From: Dryococelus australis
Taxonomy: Eukaryota; Arthropoda; Insecta; Phasmatodea; Phasmatidae
Assembly (NCBI GenBank): GCA_029891345.1
Contig: CM057006.1
Location: 45,246,556 to 45,310,555, forward strand
DNA length: 64,000 bases
Reading direction: 5' to 3'
This document shows, piece by piece, positions 36,480-48,830 of this stretch; positions within the stretch are counted from its first letter, which is position 1; every line of letters begins with the position of its first letter. The notes beneath the pieces are model-generated. The model searched no databases. It saw only the letters and a program-made list of their open reading frames with translations, and was not told the origin of the DNA. The position numbers and the translations under genes are program-made.

Positions 36480-38560
36480 AAGTTACTGGTATCTGGAAGT
36501 ACAACTTAAGCAGGGTGTTATAAAAGTGACATAAGTGTCTCTCTCGTATGTGGTTAGAGACCTAAATGTCCTCCTGAACTTTGTCGATAATCCTCCTGCG
36601 GTGTGTTCTCTAATTGCGTTACTTGTTTTGGCCCGGTGGGTTGTGGTTTGTTTACAGGGGTGCCGCTTAATGGAGGGATTACTTCTGAGTGGAGGGGAAT
36701 CAAACTCAAGGGTGATTTGAACCGTAACTGACTCCCGCCCAGGAAGTGCAATGTTTCTCACAGATAGGGTTGCCAAAAGGCGGGATGCCAGTTCTCCCAG
36801 GTTACGTATCGTGTGTGTTATTTAACTACAATGGGTTGGGGAGGAGATCCCGTTGGAGGGGTTGACTCAATCCGCTTCGGTCGCGTTAGCCAACTAGGAA
36901 TGTAATTTAAGAGGGTGGAACTTATGCGGGGTTTAGGAGTGGCAATTGGCGGTAATTTAACCCTGATCACCTTCCCGGATGTGAGATGGATCGTACACGT
37001 GTTCTGTGGACTTCCCCTTGTCTTTCCTGAGAGGTGATAAGGTTACGAAAGGCAGAGGAGTTTCCGGCTGATGGTAGCTTACGTAATCTGTCTGACCGTG
37101 GCCAGTATATGCCCAAATATGCATCAAGCTTGGAAGTGTGGTCAAACGGGATGCTATTGAAACTGGACGCAAGGTGACCTCCAGGTTCGGGGTGTCTCTT
37201 CGCAACTAGTTTCTACCTCGAGCTGTGCGATACATTGCCTTTGTAGAGCCCGTCGCTTTTTACGCCTATTTCGGCTCTGAATCCTGCCTCTCCTATTTAA
37301 CATTTGAACCAACCTTTCTTCCTTCCTGCTGACGTGCAGTCCTGGGGATGTGTCTCCTTCACACACACCTGAGGTGCTGATGGTGTGAGGTCTAGTAGGG
37401 AATTGAGGTGCCACTGCGGGTAGGCAAGAGGGCACCGGAAACCCAGAAGCAGCGGAATGTCAGTTTGACTAAAGCTTTAGTGAAGCTCAGTTTCTTGTGG
37501 AGTTGGCATGCTCACACCTAATTTTCGGTGGGGTTTTAGATACACAAAATCCCTTCAATGACAGAGCAAAACATCAGGGGATAAAATAAGATAGTCAACG
37601 AATATAAGTTTGACGTAATATCATCACATCTAGAAGACAGTAGGGAATCCCGGTTGGATTATACGCACTAAATTTTCTCCTAACAAATTAAGTGATTAAT
37701 TACTCAGGCGAAGGTGAGTGTGGACAACGAACTTGTTACAAAATACACTGGTCTGATAAATTAGTTAAGTTATGCAATTTACTACATTATCCTCCCGAGG
37801 GATGGTTGTTCAGAGGGGACATCACGACGAACTGCTACAGCGTAGTCAAAGGGGTGCAGGAGTGGGACGTTGAGGTTACCTTTGAAGTGTCGTGCCGGCT
37901 CTTGCAGTCGGCTGGTGTAAGAGGAGCCTTCTCAACCTGCAGGTGAGGTTGAGCCTTTGGAAGCCGCTGGAGAGGTGGTCTTGGTCATACCAGGGAGAGC
38001 TCGCTGACCTATGCGGCCGATGAACTGGTGAACTCTGGCTAGAGGCGTTCCTGTGCCTCATATAGTCTAAGATCAGTGCTTCTGGGCTGTTCTGGGGGTG
38101 CGGAGGATGATAGCCTTTCTCCGCAGGGGCTGGTTATCGTAGGGTTGCGGTGGCGCCGCACATTTCTTATCGTCCTGAGTGGAGGTTGCTGACAAGTTTA
38201 CAACCTCTGCTTGAGGCTCGGCAGGTGTGACGTCACGAGGTAGTGGGGGTGTTGCGATCCTGTGGTGCCTCTTGTAACTTCCTTCTTAGTTATCTCTGGG
38301 AAGTGGCTCGTCTGGTAAAACAATCTTGGTTCAAGGGAGTGGTGACCGCATGTCGTAATTTGGGCAGGCAGTACAAATTCTATAATCAAACGCGTTGGTT
38401 ATGATTGTGGCCGAGGTTCTCCCAACGTGTGGAGTCAGTTCTATCGGCACGTGAATGTTAAGACTGCCACTGTTATGACTTGCCCCGAGCTTTTCCTGGC
38501 TTGTTTATGGGGCGAAGTCGCCCGTAGGGTGCGCAGGCACACTGTGAAGCAGTGTAAAGT
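36480..38560. other. GC-rich unclassified repeat island
   Basis: Dense short frames on the minus strand (for example 36776-36483, 37205-36957 and 37435-37154) with biased, Arg/Pro/Ser-rich composition suggest an eroded coding element, but no family motif is visible. It holds a perfect CRE-like palindrome GTGACGTCAC near 38227. No terminal repeats were identified. Confidence 0.3.
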
Positions 38561-38799
38561 AACTGTGGACTGAAATATTTAATTAAAACTTGTAATTTTC
38601 GCTTTATAAAAATAATTGAACATTGATGCAATTTTTAATTTTTTGAGTGCCAGTCTTAATCAAAATAGTCAAATTTGATTTTACAGCCATCAAGATCTTA
38701 AATACAGTTGAATGGTCCAGTGAGTTTACATTTAACAAATGTGTGTTATTTTGTCGCTAAAACAGTGCAGAAACAGTCCAAGTAAAATTTTAGTGCAAT

Positions 38800-40450
38800 T
38801 TTTGCTGGTAGGGATGGGTTAGGATTAGTCCAAATTCAAACGACTCTAAAGTAACAGCCGTTTTTCTGGGAACTGTGTAATATTGGAATTTTAAGAGTTT
38901 ACTGTAAATTCATTTATTTGAACAAATTTTAGTAATAAAGTACAGTATACGAAAAAAATTATACCAAAAAATTTCGTCGCTAATAGTTTCAAAATAATCA
39001 TTAGTACAAAACCACTGCGTTTCTCACTCAAGAAGGGGCTATATACCATTCTTATGCCACCTATTACAAGGGGAGGCTTCTTTGGTACGAGGCAGAGTTA
39101 CACTAACTCTAAAATAGTATAATCTGCCACACAAAGTGTACTTGCCTTGAAGCCAGATATAGTTAGCAGTCCTATATTGTACGTCCAGGTATAGGACTAG
39201 ACACAACATGTCTTGCCACTTAACCTCTCCTGGCCATTCACTAGCCTGAAGGGTTGTACAGATAATCACGTGAGCAGCAGCAGTACGAAGGTGTATTTGT
39301 ATTGAGTTTCCTAGTGATGGACGCCCCCTGAAGATTAGCCAGTGCAATATCCTGAGCATTACCTTGGCCAGACTCTGAATACCCCTTGGTGTTATGCGTA
39401 ACCGGTGTTACTTCAAAGGCAAAAATAACTATATTTAATCAGTGGCTTATGCTTCATCTCACAAAGGACGTTGGGGTGGTTAATGCTATGATTAATAAGT
39501 CTCTGGAACTCAATGGTTTGGTGGCTTTTATACAACCATGTAAGTAAATACAGTAAAGTAAACTGACAGTTATTATGATAGCAAATTTTACCATGCGATA
39601 CTTTACTGATAATAAAATATATATTGGTTACAAATTAACTGTAGAAGTTAATTATGAGAAATATATATAAATGCAAGTCAGGTAAAGGCTACCCGTTACA
39701 TTTACGTTACGTTTGAGTATATTAGTGAATAGTTAAATTTAATTATATTTAATCAATTACAATATAGCCCAGGAATCGTAACAACTTTGTGGGATATGCT
39801 CTGAAGAGACCTTGTAGTGTAATACAAGGGTGTTCTCTACTCGACTGGTAGTAGCCTGGCTAGGGTCCTAAGGGGACTAAATCACAGTGACCTTGGTTAC
39901 CTGGAAAATCCGAGGTTTAGGACAGGTTAGGTCGACATAGGAGATGCTCGTTGTGGAGACATCTGGAGGCGCTGCTGAAGTGACGTCCCTCAGAGGAAGA
40001 TGATCCTTTGGAGAGAGTCGTATTCGTGGTAGCGGCACAGGTGTAAGACGTCCGGTCTTTTCAGGATGCCTTCAACCTTCACAGCAAGAGGACGCTGCAA
40101 GACTGTCACCGCCGCAGTTTCGAACTTCAGCCTTCACAGCAGAGGGGCAACTCCAGTAAGCCACCACGAGCAACTGCTCAGGCTGGATTTGGTTCACTTT
40201 TTATATTGATCTCTGGCGATCTAGATGCTTCTAAAGGTGCGAGGGGCTTGGCCCTGCCTCTTAGGGGTGGAACTTGTGACAACACATGTATGGACCATGA
40301 ATGCTTATCTTGCCTGCTCGCTCAGCACCTGGTGTGCAGAACTCCAACTCAGGATGCTCGAGTAGGCAGTGACCCTTCTGTAATTGGCTTGCTTCTCCTG
40401 TAGTGCCAAATTCAAATGGGTGCAGTCTTCAGCAGACGAGCGCTGCTAAG
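38800..40450. other. Unclassified repeat-like segments
   Basis: The 39040-39420 and 39800-40450 segments are GC-richer than their flanks. The second contains a TTTTTATATTG promoter-like site near 40200 followed by a segment similar to 24483-24620. An isolated hAT-like terminus (TAGGGATGGG) lies near 38813 with no partner. No gene is seen. Confidence 0.25.
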
Positions 40451-41467
40451 TAAAATAACTGGATCGGGAAGAGTCATGATGTGACTGTTTTCTGTGGGTT
40501 CTGGTAGACAGTACAAGGTAGAACAGGGTTGGAGATGGGTAAGGTTGTCAACTTCTTGGAGTTGCCCGTGTCCTGCCTCCAGTACTGTTGGGAGACTTGC
40601 CCATGTGGCTTACCGTATTCAGATGGGGCAAGGTTGTGTTTCTGTAATGTACTTTCTCTAATGCAAAATGTGTTGTGTGTCAAAATATGTCATTGAGCAT
40701 CTTGGCGTGTGGTGTTAGTTTTGACATTCTGCCACAAAATTTTTTCATTTGTAATTTTTTACTTTAACAGTATTTATGTGCCTCTAAATATATGTGCCAT
40801 CTATGAAAATTGTTATATTAGTTTTTATTACAAGACTTCTAAGTTATCATAACAGGTAAATCATACCAATACATTGAACAAAATATATAGGTGCATTGTT
40901 GCTGCATGCAGAAGCACACTTTGTATAGTAAAATGCACTACAAAAATATGGTGAGACAGAAATAGGTAGATTACACTAATAAAATGCAGGTAATCGTGTA
41001 ATAAAACGCGCTCTCTACATTTGCATCTGAGGGATAATCTGGTGATCGCCCTTAAACCTACCTCGGGGATAAAGTGAGCGTGCATGCTTTACATGATATA
41101 CGTGAAAATAATTCTGAATCTAACGAGTACTACATGGAAGGAGAGGGCTGAACACAAGTGAATGTCGTAAATGGTTTTTCTGGCGTGTGTGGAGGATTGT
41201 TCCCAGTTCAATTATATGTGAAGTGATTCATTTTTCTTCAGAATAAACAGTTTTTTATGTTGCAGAATTATTTACCAATTTGTAGCAGTTATGCAAGATG
41301 AATATTTGCAGTGTTGTGGGATTTGTGATTAGTTTCGGTTTGGAGCATTGTACTAGACTTTTTCTCTTATAGTATCCGTGCAACAATAGCAAAATTATTA
41401 AAACATAATTTGTGTGATAATGTGGTATTGCCATCTATTTGCATCACAAAATACTTTATTGAAATTT

Positions 41468-41700
41468 ACTACTCGCCTCCCACCTAGGCAAACCGGATTT
41501 GATTCCCAGCATGGTCGCTCCCGAATTTTACATGTCTGAATCATGCTGGATGATGCTGCTAGTCGGTGGGTTTTCTTGGGGATCTCCCGTTTTCCCCGTC
41601 CCTTCATTTTGTTGCTGCTCCATATTTGCCTCACTTCATCCTCATCGGCTCTAAAGACCTCAATGTGGAGAGCTGCCCAAATCGCTTCACTCACTCTGAT
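41468..41700 (+). repeat. tRNA-derived SINE copy (5' truncated)
   Basis: From the B-box-like GGATTTGATTCCC onward this aligns with the SINE at 54300-54540: TCGGTGGGTTTTCTTGGGGATCT, CTGCTCCATA, CCTCATCGGCTCT and the CTTCACTCACTCT end. The A box part is missing. The 120-codon frame here comes from the SINE body and is not a gene. Confidence 0.65.
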
Positions 41701-42089
41701 GCCGTCGGGTGTGACACGGAGACAATTAAGATACACTTTTACCTTTTCTGATGTGTGCCAGCGGTGGTTTCTACACACTGCACTTTTGAGACTCGGGGAT
41801 CTCAGGAATGCTATGGGTTCTGTGTGTTCGTCTTACCCGTGCGTATTTACAAAACAACTTTTTATACACAACATTGCAATACAAACACTTGACGGAGCGG
41901 GGTAAATGATGCTACAAAGACTTAAAACTTTTACATTGTGAGGTATGTTTATTCGTACCAAGTTACACCATGCCAGAAAATTAATTGGGTGTTTTACTAT
42001 TTGGACGTGATTAGCCAATTCCGGTGGGTGATTCCAGAGTGCGTTACTCAACTTGCTCACTCCACATGGATGATGCTCTGTGGTGTTAG

Positions 42090-43110
42090 AAGACACCGCC
42101 TCTACAAAGCAAGGGGCCTACAGCCACTACGATGGACTGTAGGTTTTGCCTAAACAGGAACGAGTATAAAGTGCACACGTGCGATCATCTAAACTGCTAA
42201 CTCACTCGTCAGGACTTGTCCCCGAACCATGTGGTATGTGGCGACTGTCAATACACAAAGAGGGTTAGGGCAGAAAATAACACCGTACAAAAAAAATGAA
42301 CATGGGGCACGATATGAACAGGCAAAATACACACAATCGTGTGAAAATAGTCTTAGGTGGTGCAGATGCTGCTGGATGAAGTTTGTAGCGGACCACGTGT
42401 GCGGGCGTAAAATCACCATTTCTTTGATAATTCACTCCAGAATAATCGGCTTAAATTGGTATTGGCATTGGGAAAAAGATTCTCACAAGAAACTAGCATA
42501 CAAAAGCTCTTATGGCACCTGATGGCGGGAAACAAAAGTACGCAAATTGACGGCATGGTCGGGAACAAAAATGCATAACATGAAAAATACAAGAACTCTT
42601 ATTGAAATTATTTCATAAACCCTGAGATAAAATTAAGGCGCACAGGATGGAACAAGAATTTGCCCTCATAACGCAGTGATGGCGCAGATACGGCCTTGGT
42701 GGTAGCTAACCACAGGCCATGGGTGATCAGGTCGCAAACATATTTAACCTGGCAAAACCCTCAAAATAATCACACACATGTTAACCTTAATATTGCTTGT
42801 CGCAATTAAGCATAAATTACAATGAAAAGCCCTAGACATGGGCGGATGGTGCCTGATAATCTCATTGTGCGGGCTGCATGGCCCCTCACAAGCCTTCTCT
42901 CATCTCGTTTAAATTCCAAAAGCCTTTAAAGGTTGCAAATATTTAAGTTAAGCTGATAGCATTATGCTGGGGATGTCTGGCAAAACTTGCGCAAGGCAAA
43001 GGTTAAATGGTAAACTAAAAAGTATTGTTGAAACCTACATTAGTGCAACAGTATGAAGTGCGTACGTGACAGTGTCTTACCTCGCCAGCTCTAGAACGAC
43101 TGCTCAGAGG
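42090..43110. other. Unclassified GC-richer segment
   Basis: It contains a TATAAAG motif near 42168 and short frames on both strands, with no recognisable protein or terminal repeat. It may be a fragment of an LTR or other repeat. Confidence 0.2.
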
Positions 43111-43935
43111 CGGGGATCGCACAGAACTATCACGACTGCCTACGGGATTCACACAAACAGAAGTGCTATGCACGCAGAAAAAAAAATGTATTGCAAATTG
43201 AAATGGCACCAAAAGAATTATCAAACAATTTTAGACAGAATCAAAAATTATATTTTCTGGTATTTATTCAATTGTCTTTTGTAGCATCTTTGCCTGAATA
43301 TTATTGTCTTCCTCTTCAGTGCCACGTGCACTTTGAATTTGAAATATCAACTTTACACAAGACTCTGAAATAAGACATTTTACACTTTTAAAAAACATTT
43401 TACCCTGGAAAGAAATACACAAGACACTGAAACACATTATCCTGTTTTGTGAAAGTCCATATTTGTAGCGGGCTGAATCCACGTGTTTACCCACATGTAC
43501 CATTGGCTGCGAGTGCCGTCATGGTCTAGCTGTGGCTGGCCCTTAGCTGGCGTCAACTCATTAGTGAAATTTATTCTTCGACAAGGCATAGGGTATTACA
43601 ATAGAATAAATGTACTATTAATTTCCGTAATAATTTTATTCCATTTGATAAAAATATAATATTGTGAGAATAACTACAGAAGCGATAGATGTACCAGAAG
43701 TAGAAGGGTATTGTAATGGTTTTTTGTACTATGTATAGGAATACGTGTGGAGTGCAGTGTTTTTAATGATACTGTGTTAATACTCGGTTAATTTGGTTTT
43801 GTATATACTGCGTTATTTAAACAGACTTCAAAATTTTTCAGTTAGTACTGTAAAAGAAATAAGCAGTAACAGATCACATGAAATGAGATGGTGCATTTAC
43901 TTATTTGATATGTACTGGTTTTATTTGTACTGTTT

Positions 43936-43980
43936 GTCATGATAAGTACTAGTCTAAGTAACTAGTACTTCAATCATGAC
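43936..43980. repeat. Inverted repeat hairpin
   Basis: GTCATGATAAGTACTAGT pairs with ACTAGTACTTCAATCATGAC across a 7-base loop, broken only by a 2-base bulge. Confidence 0.6.
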
Positions 43981-45172
43981 AGGAGTAAAATAAGTAAATA
44001 GTACACACATTACATAAATTCTTGTAGTGCATTTTGAGAAATAATTTATTATTGCCTGCCGTGGGATATGTTGAGTAACATTTCCTTTTATTGCTTCATA
44101 GTACATGCGGTATTTTTTTTCAACTGTGACGAATTTATGGACAGTTCTTTTTCATTGTTTGGTGTGTAAAAAAAGCTAATTCAAATGTATGGCACATCTA
44201 ATAGCAATGGGTGTTAATTTTTTGGCGGGTCACATATTACAAAATTTAATCTTTCCAGAAAATAAAAATTGTATTTTTTTAATGGATTTATTTTTTTCTT
44301 AAATTTGAATTTTTTTGTATGTTCATAAATCTGTGTAGTTAAAAAAAAAAGTTTATTTTCAGTACATCACAGTGAAAAATTGTGCAGTGTAATTAATGGA
44401 TTCTAAAAAAAATTGGCACACTTAAAGTACCCATTTATATGGTCTCTCACGCTTTTTTATGTATACACTACTATAGAATTTGACCATTTTTATTACATAT
44501 TTTTGTACGTACGAACTTATTCTGTCAACACATCATACCTTCTTGGCTGTTAATCGCTAACTATCTGGAAATAGCGCACATCACACACTGTTTGCAGCAA
44601 TCGAAGACAGGTGGACTATAGCTTAAACTACATAATTGTAAATTTTATCCTTCATTTCAGTTTGTAACCTTGGTATCTTATTTCTTCAATAATTATGCAA
44701 AAGTATTTATTTAAAAATTAGAAGAAAATGGTGTTTTATTAGTAATGATGAAAAATAATGAGTTGGCAATTGACAACCAATTGAAATAATTTCTGAGAGA
44801 TCTAAGAATGGTGTAAGAATAATCCTGCTTGGACATGTTTGGAAAAGAGATACTACCAAACTATATTATAGATATTAAGGTTTAATTATGGTTAAAATTT
44901 TCACACACAGTTTTCTTAGCAAGTTGAATCCACTGTCCTGACTTTTGAAACCTGCCTGCTGCATGGGTAACACTGGAGCCTGCAACTTGTTTCAATTATC
45001 ACTCTTGCAAATATTTTTTACTTTTCTTTTAGAAAGGTCTGTAGTATCAAAATTTTTTAATTTTCAAGAGTATGTATTTAAATTACTGTATGCCATGCCA
45101 GACCATAACATTTAGTGTTATTTTTTATGTGATCACTCGTATGTTTAGGCGTGATTTCTTTTTTAATTTCAG

Positions 45173-45205
45173 ACCTCTGGACCCGGTCCCTAAACATTTA
45201 GTTGG
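45173..45205 (+). CDS. par-1: Candidate par-1 33-nt micro-exon
   Basis: Bounded by a strong acceptor (CTTTTTTAATTTCAG) and a GTATGTG donor. Coming in at phase 2, it completes Arg after the SRFSK of the previous exon, then reads PLDPVPKHLV, and leaves GG at phase 2. The length is 33 nt with no stop, and the frame fits the exons on both sides. Alternatively spliced small exons between the FSKR exon and KA1 are known in MARK genes, but I cannot confirm this one by homology. The small size means a chance fit of splice sites remains possible. Confidence 0.5.
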
Positions 45206-47462
45206 GTATGTGTACACCTATTTTGTTATTTGATGGATTTGGGGCAGTATAGTGGAAGGCCACAGTTGTAAAATTAGTTTAAAGTCACAGACATTTTAGT
45301 TAGTCTTATTTATTTTCACAGGTTATTTTATGTTTGTGAATCTATACACTTTAAATCTGTAAAGTGCTGCTGTTACAGCCAAGAGCTCATCCAAGATATA
45401 AAGCATAATGCTTCATGTTTGCATTGTCTTGTACTTTTGAATTGTGGCTTACCATAATATTGTCCCAAATTCTTAATTTATAAATAATTTATTAGACTAG
45501 ATGTACAAATTGCATGTTCTTGTGCATTGTTTATTTTAAGAATATTCCTGTGTTGTGCTGTTGGTTAAATTGTTGATACATTTCTGTGTGTGTGTGCATG
45601 CATGTGTACACTTATACCTCCCAAGTATAAAATATTTTGTGTGTATTTGGTATTAATAATGTTAAATAATCCATGACCCACAAGATACTTAAATTTATAA
45701 TTTGCTGCACCCTTGCAACATTTGTCCTTAGAATTTTTATGTGCACAGTAGTGATAACGTAAAACCCTGTTAAGACATTTCTGGAGGGACTTCAATAAAG
45801 GGTGCTTATGAACCAGGAGAACTGTTGATAGGGTTAAATTATACATGTATAAATAGAAGAGGTGTAAAATTTATTATATTACTAAGTACGAAACTGCTTA
45901 AGTAGGGAACTTTTTAATGTTCCTGCTTACCTGGTCCTTTGTGTTAGTAATTCTTGTTTTTCTGCTAAACGTGCATCAAGTGTGCTGATTTACGAAAAGA
46001 GCACACACTTCAGATAAGTGCTGAAGTACAGGACGTTGTGCACATTAGTAACACCATTTTTAGGACTCCGAAATGGCTTTTTCAAAGCGTATCTCAAAAT
46101 ATGTGTCGGATACATACAAAACTGGATTGGATCAGGTGGTTTTATCTTGCTTTGCTGTAACAATTTTTTTTTCTCTTTCATGTTATTTAACATTGCACTG
46201 GTTTGACAGCCAGTGCGCAGGTGTGCGCACACAACTAAAACATCAGCTAATACTTGCAGTTTACGGTGTACTTTTGCAACTCGTGTTTGTTAATGCTCGT
46301 GGTGGAAAGGAAATTTTGGGGATGCAGCTGACTTCATGTACAAACATGACGATCAACTTATTGGGATCTAGTCTATCAGGGCTGTATCTGCTTGTGGGCT
46401 TGGGTAAGCCCTGGCCATTCTCCTGTGTTTGATGGACACCTGGTATGGCTTCCTCTCAAGCATGCTTCCAACCAGAGCCTGATTAGACAGCTAAGTGGGA
46501 CCCACCTCTGGTTTCTTTTAAATCTATCACCATTTTGGAGCATATTTTAGGAAACTTTAAAGAATCTAAAATTTCCTTTGAAAATCATTCCTTATTCTAT
46601 GCAAAAAATTTAAGTTCAAACTTTTGCAGGGTCCATCCTGCATAACAATTAGCCTGAAGGGCTTCCTAACTGTATAGTACAATATTTCAGGTACTTAACT
46701 GTCACAGTTCCAGAAGTCGACTTGTCGAGAGGCAGTCTCCGGGGGTCGTTAAATACAGGTACAAAACACCAAAAAAAACATGATTCTGTCCAATCAACAC
46801 ATATAGAACATTCAAAATATTAGACATTTCCACGTAAACAAGTGTAAGTGGTGCCACCTATTTCGTAAATGTTGCTCAGCGCAGCAATCCGAGCGACGGT
46901 GCTGCCCTCAGCCATCGCCTTTAGGAAATGCAGCCATCACGCCATTTTGCTGGTTGACAATCCGCTTGCTGGACGTGCTGCTGCTCCCGCGCTGGTAACC
47001 TGCAGTGCCAAACTATTGATCGTGTCGCTCATGCAATATTTGATCAGTTTTTTCAGCACACAGGAATCAAGGTATGGTGAATAGCACTGATATTGTCCAT
47101 ATTATTAATATTCTTGATAAAAGTCTGTAAATGTATTTTCTGGCGAAAAACTTTGCTGCGTGCAGGAACAAATCATGGCTTAGGTGACAAATGGGTCAAG
47201 TTCCACTTTGCCATCGGGAAGTTGTACTAGCGAAAATGAGACCATCTGTCTCGAAACATTTTTGCATTAGTAATGCAGTACTCATTTTAATGAATCTTCC
47301 ATAACCGGTGTAAATCTCCATTGACTTTCCCTCCTTCCTTCGTTTCTCTTTTGTGTCGGATATAAATTGACCCCATAATGTTGGAACAGATTGAAAGTCA
47401 CTTAATTCATGTTAAGAGTGTCAGTAAAAATATTTCTAATGGTTTAGTTTGTGTGTTTGTAG
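45206..47462 (+). other. Intron between candidate micro-exons
   Basis: 2.26 kb. It holds a 119-codon open frame at 46073-46432 with three hydrophobic stretches and an alternative 72-nt exon-like block (46064-46135), both unconfirmed. A GC-richer patch lies at 46865-47075. A GT/CA-rich simple repeat lies near 45587-45605. Confidence 0.5.
46064..46135 (+). other. Exon-like 72-nt block (weak candidate)
   Basis: The acceptor ACCATTTTTAG and donor CAG/GTGGTT bound 72 nt that are open in phase 2 to 2 (TPKWLFQSVSQ...), matching the par-1 junctions on either side. However, more than one frame is open across the block, and the donor is weak. The overlapping frame from ATG 46073 (MAFSKRISKYVSDTYKTG) has a good start context. 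I do not recognise either peptide. Confidence 0.2.
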
Positions 47463-47525
47463 GCCACAAGAATTTGATGCAGATTACACAGACTTGGGAT
47501 TAAAACAATCACACGTGCATGCTGT
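47463..47525 (+). CDS. par-1: Candidate par-1 63-nt micro-exon
   Basis: The acceptor is TTTGTGTGTTTGTAG and the donor is GT followed by the consensus GTAAGT. Entering at phase 2 it reads PQEFDADYTDLG, then LKQSHVHA, and leaves GT at phase 2; it is exactly 21 codons long with no stop. The acidic peptide differs from the basic spacer around it. Phase and length agree with the flanking par-1 exons, so it can be included or skipped without a frameshift. No homology was recognised, and the call rests on splice sites, phase and openness only. Confidence 0.5.
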
Positions 47526-48089
47526 GTAAGTTGGTTTGTATATTCCACTTAGAAATGTGACTGTCATACTGGACTGGTTTTTGTGTTCTCAAACATGACT
47601 ACTATAATTTGTAGTCGTAAATTTTTCGTGCATTTAGCCTTTCTTTTATTTTTTATTTTTTTGCAAAGCATATTAAGGTATTCATGTTAGAGGAGCTAAT
47701 CTTACCAGCATTTCATGTTTTTAATTCCTAGCTTATGGAATTTTTACCACCTTATACAAAGTTTTATGTGAAAGTTTAAGCTGGAGCACCATAGAATTAA
47801 CAAGGAAAGATGGCATTCATTACTGCATTGGTTACCACTGCTGTCCTTTACCATAAGGTCCATACCTTTGTTGGAAAGTGCATGTAAAAATAAGCATGAA
47901 GCTATTTATTTTTGTCAATTTATATGTGTAGCTAGTATGCCATAGCAATAATGCACATAGCTAAAGTATATTTCAAAGTGCTGACATTGCTGTTTGTACC
48001 ACACAGCTTGTCAAACACAGCCTTGTTCCCATGTGTACAAGCAGTGAATAGAAGCGTGCAGATCTTAGAAACACCCCAACTTAATAAGC

Positions 48090-48830
48090 ATTAGTTTTTG
48101 GGTCAGATACATAATCTTGCGAGTGACAACATGTCATTGACGACCTCTTCGATTTATTCAAACCTCCCCAGTTGCAAGTCCCACCACCACCTGAATCCCA
48201 ACTGCCCACAATATTCAACCCCTATGGATGCTCCATATGTGGATCAGATACTGTACCTGTATCCTAGCTGCACGGGAGGAATGGCGGACTCTCACCGATA
48301 CACTGCTGCTCTCCCCTTTTGGGGCAGTCTTTTCCTGCTCAGTATCTGCCTTGTTCAGCACCTGCTGGTTTATATCTACTTAAATAGTTCCATAGTCTGA
48401 AATTTGCAATACCTTTACTTAAGTCTATAAAAGTTGAATGGTACGATCTACAGCATCTTTTATGTCATTGAGTTAGATTCATTGCGCCAGCACATCCACT
48501 CCAGGTGCCTAGCTGCATTGATAACCAGTGTCACCCTCCCTTCTAACTCCATGTGTGTGTACTATATTTGCTTGACTGGCATTCTGGTCACCTTGCGCTT
48601 CTGGCTCCCCAGGCACATGGTGGGTGTATTGAGTTTTTAGAAATAAACCCATCGTGCCAAACTGTTACACAGTTTCTCAGGGCATATCCCTCCCACACTA
48701 CCCAAGTTCCAACCTATCTCCTCTCGACTTACCTCTGCCTCTATAGTTCCTCACCAGCTTACCTTTACCGCTAGTCTACCAATGCAAAAACCATCCACCC
48801 ACTGTGCCACTGAAGGATTTTCTCCTTTTT
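48090..48830. other. Unclassified CT-rich segment with open frames
   Basis: Pro/Ser/Tyr-rich frames on the + strand (48098-48400, 48434-48640 and 48553-48774) lie in overlapping registers, as expected of an eroded coding sequence or of CT-rich DNA. No domain is recognised. Confidence 0.25.

Larger units (their letters stand above)
10158..45172 (+). other. Large par-1 intron (35 kb)
   Basis: It runs from the GTAAGT donor at 10158 to a TTTAATTTCAG acceptor at 45172. It holds most of the mobile DNA of the window: hAT MITE 11250-11516, Tigger 13896-16345, family R copies e, d and b, hAT 32363-33781, and SINE copies near 28450-28720 and 41468-41700. Stretches 10158-11249, 11517-13895, 16346-20500, 30300-32350 and 43250-45172 are plain AT-rich DNA with simple repeats and no gene that I can support. 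If the 33-nt exon is not real, the intron would extend further. Confidence 0.65.

Noticed and set aside
38227..38236. CRE-like GTGACGTCAC palindrome
   Set aside because: A 10-bp palindrome in a GC-rich repeat is expected now and then; no promoter context.
41543..41905. 120-codon + strand ORF
   Set aside because: Lies across the SINE copy at 41468-41700; the frame comes from the SINE body.
45755..45950. Possible pogo-like terminus (GTAAAACCCTGTTAAGAC) and partial inverted repeat
   Set aside because: No matching partner end or TA flanks; similarity too short.
46869..47084. 71-codon ORF rich in Ala and Leu
   Set aside because: GC-rich patch open on both strands; no splice or family support.
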